From Xanthobacteraceae bacterium 501b (GTDB taxonomy: Bacteria; Pseudomonadota; Alphaproteobacteria; Rhizobiales; Xanthobacteraceae): 64,000 bases of DNA. Shown in pieces: positions 26,784 through 34,626 of this stretch (position 1 is its first letter; every line of letters starts with the position of its first letter). The notes under the pieces are model-generated. The model worked only from the letters and a program-made list of their open reading frames with translations, was not told the origin of the DNA and did not search any database. Made by a program: the position numbers and the translations under genes. The stretch spans positions 1,426,001 to 1,490,000 of the forward strand of contig KB899087.1 in assembly GCA_000378025.1 (NCBI GenBank), in the 5' to 3' direction.

Positions 26784-27692
26784 ATGACCAAGACCAACTG
26801 GCAGGGCATCCACAGTGTCCTCGTCACGCCCTTCCTGCCCGAGGGCGCCATCGACTTCCCGCGCTTCGAAGCGCTTGCCGAGGCCAATATCGCCAATGGC
26901 GCCGACGGCCTCATCGTCTGCGGCTCGACCGGCGAATTCTACGCCATGAGCGTCTCCGAGCGGGTGAAGCTGTTCGAGGCGACGGTGAAGGTCGCCGCCG
27001 GCCGCGTGCCGGTGCTGGCCGGCGTGTCCGATCTCCACACCGATGTGGTTCTGGAACTCACCAAGGCCGCCGAGACGACGGGCTGCGACGGCATCCTCGC
27101 TTTGCCGCCGATCTACGCCAAGCCGGACCTGCGCGAGGCCGAGCACTTCTACCGCCGCATCTGCGCCGCTTCCGGCCTGCCGGTCATGCTCTACAACAGC
27201 CCGGTGCGCATCGGCGTCAACATCACGCCCGATCTGGTGGCGCGCCTCGCCGAGATTCCGAACGTCGTCGCCATCAAGGATTCCTCCGGCGACATCCAGC
27301 AGGTCGCCGAGCTGTGCCAGAAGGTGAAGGGCGAGCTGGCGGTGTTCGTCGGCTATGAGACGATGATCCGCTCCTCCCTGCCGCTCGGCGTCGTCGGTGT
27401 CGTCGCCATGGCGCACCAGCTCTCCGGCCGCCTCGTGCGCCGCTATTACGACGCCTGCCTCGCCGGAGACACCGCGACGGCGGACCGGCTGGAGCCGGCG
27501 CTGTTCGCCATCTACCGCTGCTTCAAGACCGGCAGCTTCTATGCCGGCATCAAGGCGGCGATGAACACGCTCGGCCAGCCAGTCGGCATCCCGCGCGAGC
27601 CGCTGCTGCCCTTCTCGGACACCCAGCTGGCCAGCGTGGCGAAGATCCTCGCCGACGCCGACGTCGCCGCCACCATCAACACGCTCGCCTGA
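26784..27692 (+). CDS. DapA-family lyase/deaminase, candidate pyrroline-4-hydroxy-2-carboxylate deaminase
   Basis: The 302-residue TIM-barrel protein has the class I aldolase-type pair of the family: Schiff-base Lys165 (NVVAIKDSSGD) and Tyr137 (VMLYNSP). It also has the GSTGEFYAM carboxylate-binding loop. The family includes dihydrodipicolinate synthase, N-acetylneuraminate lyase and the deaminase that converts 1-pyrroline-4-hydroxy-2-carboxylate to 2-oxoglutarate semialdehyde. The company of racemase-family enzymes and aldehyde dehydrogenases makes the last the best guess, because it would feed a semialdehyde to the dehydrogenases. A TTG at 26,748 is in frame, but ATG 26,784 fits the family N-terminus. 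Family is certain, substrate moderate. Confidence 0.88.
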   Translation: MTKTNWQGIHSVLVTPFLPEGAIDFPRFEALAEANIANGADGLIVCGSTGEFYAMSVSERVKLFEATVKVAAGRVPVLAGVSDLHTDVVLELTKAAETTGCDGILALPPIYAKPDLREAEHFYRRICAASGLPVMLYNSPVRIGVNITPDLVARLAEIPNVVAIKDSSGDIQQVAELCQKVKGELAVFVGYETMIRSSLPLGVVGVVAMAHQLSGRLVRRYYDACLAGDTATADRLEPALFAIYRCFKTGSFYAGIKAAMNTLGQPVGIPREPLLPFSDTQLASVAKILADADVAATINTLA

Positions 27693-27707
27693 ACGGACAC
27701 AGACATC

Positions 27708-28715
27708 ATGCGCTCAACCCGCATTATCCAGGGCATCGATTCCCACACCGCCGGCTGCCCGCTGCGCCTCATCACCTCAGGCTTCGGGCCGATCCGCGGC
27801 GCCACCATGGTGGAAAAGCGCGCCGACCTGATGAGCCGCGACTGGCTGCGCCAACTCGTGCTGTTCGAGCCGCGCGGCTCGTTCAACATGCCCGCCGCCG
27901 TGCTCACCGAAGCCTGCTCGCCCGACGCCGATATCGGCATGCTGATCCTGGAGCCGGACACCTATCCCCCCATGTGCGGCCATTGCGCCATGGCGGTCGC
28001 CACCATCGCCGTTGAGGCCGGCTACATCACCGCGCAGGAAGGCGAGACGCTGGTGCGGCTCGACACCCCGGCGGGCGTCGTCCCGGCGCGGGTGAAGGTG
28101 GAGAATGGCCGCGCCGTTTCCGTCACGCTGGAGATGCCGCTGAGCTTCCTCTACCAGCGCGACGTGTTCGTCGAGACCAAGAGCTTCGGCAAGGTCCGCG
28201 CCGACATCGCCTTCGGCGGCGATTTCTATCTGATCGTCAAGGGCTCCGATCTCGGCCTCGACCTCACCACCGACAATGCTTGGGCGCTGGTGAGCGCGGC
28301 GGCGGAACTGCGCGCCGGGCTGAAGGACATTCCGGTCCAGCACCCGACGCTCGCCCATGTCAACGAGATCTACCAGATCGAGATCGTCGGCGACGGCGAC
28401 GGCGTGCGCTTCGACGGCAAAAACGTCGTGGTCTGCCCGCCGACCGTGATCGACCGCTCGCCCTGCGGCACCGGCACCGCCTCGCGCATGGCGATGCTGC
28501 ACGGCAAGGGCGAGCTGAAGGTGGGGGACATTTTCCGCCATGCCGGCATCCTCGACACCGTGTTCACCGGTGCGATCCAGGGCGAAGACAAGGTCGGCGA
28601 CCTGCCCGCGATCGGCTGCACCGTCACCGGCTCAGCCTACCTCACCGGCACCTTCAACTTCTTCCTCGATCCCAACGACCCGTTCCAGCAGGGCTTCCGC
28701 CTGACGGGCGTCTGA
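27708..28715 (+). CDS. proline racemase / 4-hydroxyproline 2-epimerase family enzyme (copy 1)
   Basis: The 335-residue protein has both catalytic cysteines of the family: Cys90 in PPMCGHCAM and Cys253 in VIDRSPCGTGTA. It also has the N-terminal IDSHTAGCPLR motif. Two cysteines indicate a racemase or epimerase rather than the Ser/Cys trans-3-hydroxyproline dehydratase. A residue after the first motif is unusual: CGHC, where I would expect Gly at the last position. It starts 16 nt after the lyase gene. In the pathway proposed here it would invert C2 of trans-4-hydroxy-L-proline; proline racemase activity is an alternative. Confidence 0.9.
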   Translation: MRSTRIIQGIDSHTAGCPLRLITSGFGPIRGATMVEKRADLMSRDWLRQLVLFEPRGSFNMPAAVLTEACSPDADIGMLILEPDTYPPMCGHCAMAVATIAVEAGYITAQEGETLVRLDTPAGVVPARVKVENGRAVSVTLEMPLSFLYQRDVFVETKSFGKVRADIAFGGDFYLIVKGSDLGLDLTTDNAWALVSAAAELRAGLKDIPVQHPTLAHVNEIYQIEIVGDGDGVRFDGKNVVVCPPTVIDRSPCGTGTASRMAMLHGKGELKVGDIFRHAGILDTVFTGAIQGEDKVGDLPAIGCTVTGSAYLTGTFNFFLDPNDPFQQGFRLTGV

Positions 28716-28738
28716 GGAAACGGGTGCAGGAGAGGCAT

Positions 28739-30214
28739 ATGTCCCACGATTTCGACCCGAACGGCGTCGCCGCCATCACCGATCACCTGATCGACGGGCG
28801 ACGCCTCGCCGGGGACGGCGCGGAAATCGCGCTGATCCGCCCGTCCGACGGCGCGGCGATCGGCACCCTCCGCGCGGCGGACGAGGCGCTGGTGGACGCG
28901 GCCATGCGCAGCGCCGCCAACGCCCGCACCGCCTCCGGCTGGGCCACCGCCACGCCGCTGGAACGGGCGCGGGTGCTGAAAGCGTGGGCCGACCTCATCG
29001 ACGCGCGGCGCACCGAGCTCGGGCGGCTGGAAGCGGCGACGACGACCCGGCCGGTGGCCGACGTCATCACCCGCGACCTCGTCCGCGCGGCGGGCGCCGT
29101 GCGCTACTTCGCCGAATGGGCGGACAAGATCGAAGGAACGCTGATCGCCGGTGCGAACAGCGGCACCACCTTCCTCAAGCCGGAGCCCTATGGCGTCATC
29201 GCCTCCATCGCGCCGTTCAACTTCCCGGCGATCAACGCCATCTGGAAGTCCGCCCCGGCGCTGGCGACCGGCAATGCGGTGGTGCTGAAACCTTCCGAGC
29301 TCACCCCGTCCTCGGCTGTCATGATCGCCGAACTCGCCATCGAGGCCGGGCTCCCCGCCGGCCTGTTCAACGTGGTGCAGGGCGCGGGCGCCACCGGCTC
29401 TGCGCTGGTGCGCCATCCGCTCACGGCTAAGATCACCTTCACCGGCTCCTCCGCCACCGGCGCGCGGGTGATGGCGGACGCGGCGATGACCGGCACCAAG
29501 CCGCTCACCCTGGAACTCGGCGGCAAGACGCCCCAGTTGGTCATGGACGACGCGCATGATCTCGACGCGCTCGCCGCCACCATCGCCGGCGGGTTTCTGG
29601 CCAATGCCGGGCAGGTCTGCACCGCCGGTACGCGGCTGATCGCGCCGCGCCGGCTGCTGGACGAACTGACGGAGAAGATCATCGACATCGCGCAGGCGCG
29701 CATCGCCGGCCCCACCTGGGACACGCGCGCAACCCTGCCACCGATCATCAGCGAGAAGCAGGCGGCCCGCATCGACGCCATGCTGGCACAGACGGTGGCC
29801 GACGGCGCCACCGTCCTCACCGGCGGCCGGCGCTGCGCCACCATGAATGCCGGGGCCTATGTCGAGCCGACCGTGCTCTCGGGCGTGCCCGACACGTCGG
29901 TCGGCTTCCGCGAGGAGTTCTTCGGCCCGGTGCTGTCCGTCTACGCCTATGACGACGAGGACGAGGCGCTGGCGATGGCCAACCATCCCAGCTACGCGCT
30001 CGCCGCCAGCCTTTACACCACCAGCGCCGCCAAGGCGCTGGCCCTCCCCGCCCGCCTCAATGCCGGCACGGTCTGGGTCAACGGCCATGGCCGCCAGCCC
30101 GATTTCGCCACCCCGCAGGGCGGCTTCGCCGGCTCCGGCTTCGGCAAGGAAATGGGGCGTGCGGGGCTTGAGGGCTTCCTGCGCTTCAAGACCGTCTGGC
30201 TCAACCACGGCTGA
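28739..30214 (+). CDS. NAD(P)-dependent aldehyde dehydrogenase (first of two)
   Basis: The ATG at 28,739, preceded by AGGAGAGG, gives 491 residues; the frame is open further upstream but overlaps the racemase gene. Catalytic Cys294 lies in NAGQVCTAGTR and the general base Glu259 in TLELGGKTPQ. The nucleotide-binding turn FTGSSATGARV and the PFNFPAINAIWK anchor are also present. It would oxidise a semialdehyde to an acid in the catabolic route of this operon. Which of the two dehydrogenases handles 2-oxoglutarate semialdehyde cannot be decided from sequence alone. Confidence 0.92.
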   Translation: MSHDFDPNGVAAITDHLIDGRRLAGDGAEIALIRPSDGAAIGTLRAADEALVDAAMRSAANARTASGWATATPLERARVLKAWADLIDARRTELGRLEAATTTRPVADVITRDLVRAAGAVRYFAEWADKIEGTLIAGANSGTTFLKPEPYGVIASIAPFNFPAINAIWKSAPALATGNAVVLKPSELTPSSAVMIAELAIEAGLPAGLFNVVQGAGATGSALVRHPLTAKITFTGSSATGARVMADAAMTGTKPLTLELGGKTPQLVMDDAHDLDALAATIAGGFLANAGQVCTAGTRLIAPRRLLDELTEKIIDIAQARIAGPTWDTRATLPPIISEKQAARIDAMLAQTVADGATVLTGGRRCATMNAGAYVEPTVLSGVPDTSVGFREEFFGPVLSVYAYDDEDEALAMANHPSYALAASLYTTSAAKALALPARLNAGTVWVNGHGRQPDFATPQGGFAGSGFGKEMGRAGLEGFLRFKTVWLNHG

Positions 30215-30218
30215 GAAC

Positions 30219-31916
30219 ATGTCCGAACACGCATATGACTACATTGTCGTCGGCGGCGGCGCGGCAGGTGCCGTGCTGGCGAGCCGGCTTTCGGAAGCCT
30301 CGAACCTCAAGGTCGCGCTGATCGAGGCCGGGCCGGACACGCCGCCCGGCGCCGAGCCGGCCGACACGCTCGACGCCTATCCGATCGTCGCCTATTTCAA
30401 CCGGCTCTATCACTGGCAGAACCTGTCCATCCACCTCAACGCCCCCAAGCCCGGCGCGGCGGGGCGGCGCTATGAGCAGGCGCGGGTGATGGGCGGGGGC
30501 ACCTCGATCAACGGCCAGTTCGCCTTTCGCGGCGTGCCCTGGGATTATGAGCACTGGCGCGAGGACGGCGCCGAGGGTTGGGGCTGGGACGACGTGCTGC
30601 CCTATTTCCGCAAGCTGGAAACCGACCTCGATTATGGCGACAGCCAGCTGCATGGCAGCCACGGCCCGCTGCCGCTGCGCCGCATTCCCGAAAAGGACTG
30701 GTCGCCCTTCGCCAAGACCGTGGCGAAGGTGCTCGACACGAAGGGCGTGGCCAATATCCGGGACCATAACGGCGTCTTCGACGACGGCTATTTCCCGATG
30801 ACCATCAACAATGTGGAGGGAAAGCGCGTTTCCACCGCCCGCGCCTATCTCACGCGCGAGGTGCGCGCCCGGCCGAACCTGACCATTCTCGCCGAAACCG
30901 AGATGACCGAGCTACTGTTCGAGGGCCGCCGTGTCACCGGGCTGAAGGCGCAGGGCCCGCAGGGGCCGCTCACCCTCAAAGCGCGCGAGGTGATCCTCTC
31001 CACCGGCGCGCTGCAGACGCCGGCCCATCTCATGCGCGCCGGCATCGGTCCGGCGGCGCATCTGAAGGAGTTCGGCCTCAATGTGCGGGCGGACCGGCCG
31101 GGCGTCGGGCAGAACCTGCAGGACCACCCGATGGTGGCCTTCGCCGCCTATCTGCCAAAAGCCGCGCGCCTGCCGGCCAGCCAGCGCCGCCACATCCAGC
31201 TGGGCTATCGCTACTCGTCCGGCCTGCCGGAGACCACGCCGGGCGACATGTTCGTGCTGCCCTCCAACCGCGCGGCCTGGCACCCGCTTGGGCGGCGGCT
31301 GGCCTCGATCCTCGTCTGCGTTAACCGGCCGTACTCCACCGGCGAGGTGCGGCTGCAGGGAAGCGACGCCGCGACCGCGCCCTTCGTCAATTTTCGCCAG
31401 CTCTCGGATGAGCGCGACCTCGTGCGGCTGGAGGACGGCATGCACCGGCTGTGGGGCATCGTCACCGATCCGGCGATGGACGGGGTGATCGAGAGCATCT
31501 TCCCCGCCACCTTTTCCGAGCGCGTACGCAAGCTCGGCGCGGTCAGCCGCACCAACTGGTTCATGACGCTGATGGCCGCCGGCATCATGGCCACCGGCCC
31601 GCTGTCCCGCAAGTTGATGATCGAGAATGTCATCACCCCCGGCCTCAAGGCGCGCGAGATGATGGGCGACCGCGAGGCGCTGCGTGCCTGGATCCGGGAC
31701 AATGCCTGCGGCAGCTGGCACGCCTCGGGCACCTGCCGCATCGGCCGCCCGGACGATCCACGCGCCGTGGTCGACAGCGCGGCCCGGGTGATCGGCGTCG
31801 AGGGGTTGCGCGTGGTCGACGCTTCGATCATGCCGGCTGTCATCAGCGCCAACACCATGCTCACCACCATCATGGCCGGCGAGAAGATCGCCGACGCCAT
31901 CAAGTCCGGCCGCTAG
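30219..31916 (+). CDS. GMC-family FAD oxidoreductase (choline-dehydrogenase-like)
   Basis: The 565-residue protein begins with the ADP-binding motif YIVVGGGAAGAVLASRLSE. It has the GMC signatures RVMGGGTSINGQFAFRG and STGALQTPAHLMRAGIG, and the C-terminal active site GSWHASGTCRIG (His501) paired with SANTML (Asn545). Members oxidise alcohols with FAD and pass electrons to oxygen, quinones or cytochromes. The ATG lies 4 nt after the aldehyde-dehydrogenase stop. A hydroxyproline pathway normally needs an FAD enzyme for the epimerised D-imino acid, usually of the DAAO type, and none is present here. Either this GMC enzyme fills that step or the operon handles a different alcohol. Confidence 0.93.
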   Translation: MSEHAYDYIVVGGGAAGAVLASRLSEASNLKVALIEAGPDTPPGAEPADTLDAYPIVAYFNRLYHWQNLSIHLNAPKPGAAGRRYEQARVMGGGTSINGQFAFRGVPWDYEHWREDGAEGWGWDDVLPYFRKLETDLDYGDSQLHGSHGPLPLRRIPEKDWSPFAKTVAKVLDTKGVANIRDHNGVFDDGYFPMTINNVEGKRVSTARAYLTREVRARPNLTILAETEMTELLFEGRRVTGLKAQGPQGPLTLKAREVILSTGALQTPAHLMRAGIGPAAHLKEFGLNVRADRPGVGQNLQDHPMVAFAAYLPKAARLPASQRRHIQLGYRYSSGLPETTPGDMFVLPSNRAAWHPLGRRLASILVCVNRPYSTGEVRLQGSDAATAPFVNFRQLSDERDLVRLEDGMHRLWGIVTDPAMDGVIESIFPATFSERVRKLGAVSRTNWFMTLMAAGIMATGPLSRKLMIENVITPGLKAREMMGDREALRAWIRDNACGSWHASGTCRIGRPDDPRAVVDSAARVIGVEGLRVVDASIMPAVISANTMLTTIMAGEKIADAIKSGR

Positions 31917-31930
31917 GACAGGGGAACGAC

Positions 31931-32941
31931 ATGGCAACCCGCCGCTGGATTTCGACCATCGACAGCCACACGGCGGGCCACCCCACCCGCGTCGTCACCG
32001 GCGGCGTGCCGCCGCTCAAGGGCGACACGGTGGAGGCGCGGGCCGAGGACTTCCGCGCCCGCTTCGACCCGCTGCGCACCTTCCTGCTGCATGAGCCGCG
32101 CGGCCATGCGGCGATGGTCGGCGTGGTGATGACGGAAAGCGCGCGGGCGGATTTCGGCGCCTTCTTCCTCGGCAGCTACAAATATCTTGAAATGTGCGGC
32201 CACGCGACGATCGGGCTCGCGGTGACGCTCGACCATATGGGCCTGATCGGCCCCTCCGACGCACCGCTCAGTTCCTTCACGCTGGAAGTGCCGGCCGGCA
32301 TCATCACCGTCCATGTCGAGCGCCGCAACGGTGCCGTCGCTGCCGTCACCTTCGAGAACGTGCCGGCCCATGTCGCCGCCTGCAACGTCCCGGTCGCCGC
32401 CCTGGGGGTGAACGTGAATGCCGATGTGGTGTGGGGCGGCAACTGGTACGGCCTCATTGCCGCCCGCGCCGCCGGGGTGGAACTGGCGCCGTCCGGCGTC
32501 TCCCACGCCATGGCCGTCGGCGCGGCGCTGAAGGCGGCCCTGAACGCCGGCATCAATGAGGGCCGCGTGCCGGGCGCCACCCGGCCGGTCGATTCCATCC
32601 TGTTCTACGAGACCGAGGCGGACGATCACGGTCTGGTCAGCCGCCAGCTGGTGGTGCTGGAATCGAACAAGTTCGACCGCTCGCCCTGTGGCACCGGCTC
32701 CTCGGCGCGGCTGGCGCAGATGGTAGCGCGCGGCGAACTCGGCCTCGACCAGCCCATCCGCACCCGCAACATTCTCGGCGTCGATTTCACCGCCACCGCG
32801 CGGGCGGTCGCGGCGGAGGCCGGCGCCCAAAAGGCCGGCGCTATCGCGCCGCATGTTGTCGGTCTCGCCCATATCACCGGCGAGCACCGGTTCGTGCTCG
32901 CGCAAGGCGACCCATTGCCGGACGGCTTCCTCTGCCGCTGA
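31931..32941 (+). CDS. proline racemase / hydroxyproline epimerase family enzyme (copy 2)
   Basis: The 336-residue protein has Cys89 in LEMCGHATIG and Cys253 in FDRSPCGTGSS, plus the N-terminal IDSHTAGHPTRVV. It differs clearly from copy 1. It is the closer match to the racemase-like domain of the regulator: both share LLHEPRGH and the DFGAFF pattern before the first Cys, and both have CGHA. Two racemase-family enzymes in one operon suggest two substrates or two stereochemical steps. The start is 14 nt after the GMC stop, with AGGGG upstream. Confidence 0.92.
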   Translation: MATRRWISTIDSHTAGHPTRVVTGGVPPLKGDTVEARAEDFRARFDPLRTFLLHEPRGHAAMVGVVMTESARADFGAFFLGSYKYLEMCGHATIGLAVTLDHMGLIGPSDAPLSSFTLEVPAGIITVHVERRNGAVAAVTFENVPAHVAACNVPVAALGVNVNADVVWGGNWYGLIAARAAGVELAPSGVSHAMAVGAALKAALNAGINEGRVPGATRPVDSILFYETEADDHGLVSRQLVVLESNKFDRSPCGTGSSARLAQMVARGELGLDQPIRTRNILGVDFTATARAVAAEAGAQKAGAIAPHVVGLAHITGEHRFVLAQGDPLPDGFLCR

Positions 32942-32979
32942 CGCTGATCCGCCCCTCATTCCGGCCCCTGGAGACTGCA

Positions 32980-34434
32980 ATGACCGACCTTTCCACCTAT
33001 GACGAAACCATCGAGCTGCTGATCGACGGCACCTGGTGCCAGGGCTCCGAGGGCAAGAGTGAGCCGCTGGAAAACCCGGCCACCGGCGAGGTGCTCGGCA
33101 CCGTTCCGCATGCCTCCGACGCCGATCTCGCCCGCGCGCTCGACGCCGCGCAGCGCGGCTTCAAGGTCTGGAAGGCGATGACCGCGCAGGCGCGCTACAC
33201 GCTGATGATGAAGGCGGCGGACCTCATCGAGGCGCGCAAGGAGCGCATCGGGCGCATCCTGACGCTGGAAAACGGCAAGCCGCTCGGCGAAGCCGTGCCG
33301 GAAGTCCAGTTCGCCGCCGACGCCACGCGCTGGTATGCCGAAGAAGGCAAGCGCGCCTATGGCCGCATTGTGCCCGCCCGCATGGCCAATGTGCGCCAGA
33401 TGGTGCTGAAGGAGCCGGTCGGCCCGGTCGTCGCCTTCGCCGCCTGGAACTTCCCGTCCTCCAACGTCATCCGCAAGATCGCTGGCGCGCTCGGCGCGGG
33501 CTGCTCGATCATCATCAAGCCGGCGGAAGAGACCCCCGGCACGGCGGTCGCCATCGCCCGCTGCTTCCAGGAGGCCGGGCTGCCGGCGGGCGTGCTGAAC
33601 GTGGTGTTCGGTGCGCCGGCGCATGTCAGCAAGGTTCTGATCGCCTCGCCCATCCCCAAGGCGGTGACGCTCACCGGCTCCACGGCCGTGGGCAAGCAGC
33701 TGCAGCGCCTGGCCGCCGATACGCTGAAGCGCTGCACCATGGAGCTGGGCGGCCATGCGCCGGTCATCGTCCATGACGATGCCGATCTCGATCTGGCCGC
33801 CCGCACACTGGTGGCGTTCAAGTTCCGCAATGCCGGCCAGGTCTGCACCTCGCCGACGCGCTTCTTCGTCCATGAATCGCTTTACCAGCCCTTCGTCGCC
33901 CGCTTCGTCGAGCTGGCCTCGGCGCTGAAGGTGGGCAACGGCCTCGATTCCGGCATCCAGATGGGGCCGATGATCGCCCGCCGCCGCCTCGCGGCGATGG
34001 AAGAGCTGGTGAACGATGCCGTCGCCAAGGGCGCGAGCCTGAAGCTGGGCGGCAAGCGCATCGGCAATCAGGGGCACTTCTTTGCCCCCACCGTTCTGGC
34101 CGACGTGCCGGCCGACGCCGCGATCATGTCGAGCGAGCCGTTCGGCCCCATCGCCCCGCTCACCCCGTTCTCCAGCTTCGACGAGGTGATCGAGCGGGCC
34201 AATGCGCTGCCCTATGGCCTCGCCTCCTTCGTCTTCACCCGCTCCGGCGCGCTGGCGGCCCGCACGGAGGAAGCGCTCGACGCCGGCCTCGTCGGCGTCA
34301 ACCACATGGCAGTGTCGACGCCGGAGACGCCCTTCGGCGGCGTCAACGAGTCGGGCTACGGCTCGGAGAGCGGCATCGAGGGGCTGGACGCCTTCCTGCG
34401 CACCAAGTTTGTGTCTGAACTCGCCGCTCTTTGA
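32980..34434 (+). CDS. NAD(P)-dependent semialdehyde dehydrogenase (second ALDH)
   Basis: The 484-residue protein is of the succinate-semialdehyde dehydrogenase type. It has EPVGPVVAFAAWNFP, FKFRNAGQVCTSPTRF with catalytic Cys289, and TMELGGHAPVI with Glu255. It is the last gene of the same-direction run and is the better candidate for 2-oxoglutarate semialdehyde dehydrogenase, which would deliver 2-oxoglutarate to the TCA cycle. That choice is an inference from subfamily resemblance only. Confidence 0.92.
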   Translation: MTDLSTYDETIELLIDGTWCQGSEGKSEPLENPATGEVLGTVPHASDADLARALDAAQRGFKVWKAMTAQARYTLMMKAADLIEARKERIGRILTLENGKPLGEAVPEVQFAADATRWYAEEGKRAYGRIVPARMANVRQMVLKEPVGPVVAFAAWNFPSSNVIRKIAGALGAGCSIIIKPAEETPGTAVAIARCFQEAGLPAGVLNVVFGAPAHVSKVLIASPIPKAVTLTGSTAVGKQLQRLAADTLKRCTMELGGHAPVIVHDDADLDLAARTLVAFKFRNAGQVCTSPTRFFVHESLYQPFVARFVELASALKVGNGLDSGIQMGPMIARRRLAAMEELVNDAVAKGASLKLGGKRIGNQGHFFAPTVLADVPADAAIMSSEPFGPIAPLTPFSSFDEVIERANALPYGLASFVFTRSGALAARTEEALDAGLVGVNHMAVSTPETPFGGVNESGYGSESGIEGLDAFLRTKFVSELAAL

Positions 34435-34495
34435 TGATGGGCTGGTCGCGCGCTCGGTCGGCGATTCCCGCCGATCGACCGCGCGAGGCTTTTCG

Positions 34496-34527
34496 GTGAC
34501 GAGGGCCGTCTTTCGGCTTCTCGTCAC
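34496..34527. terminator. stem-loop between the catabolic operon and the permease-kinase gene
   Basis: GTGACGAG and CTCGTCAC form an 8-bp perfect stem that encloses a second GCCG/CGGC stem with loop TCTTT. It lies 62 nt after the last operon gene and about 100 nt before the next. No T-run follows, so it may be a Rho-independent-like barrier, an mRNA stabiliser or an attenuator. Confidence 0.4.
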
Positions 34528-34626
34528 CTGTTCGTTCAAGGCTGGCGTACCTCCGGGCACCTCGACGAAAGGCTGGCCCCTCTGCCGGTGATCCACTAGC
34601 CTTCGCCAAAACAAGGTGCGAAGCCC

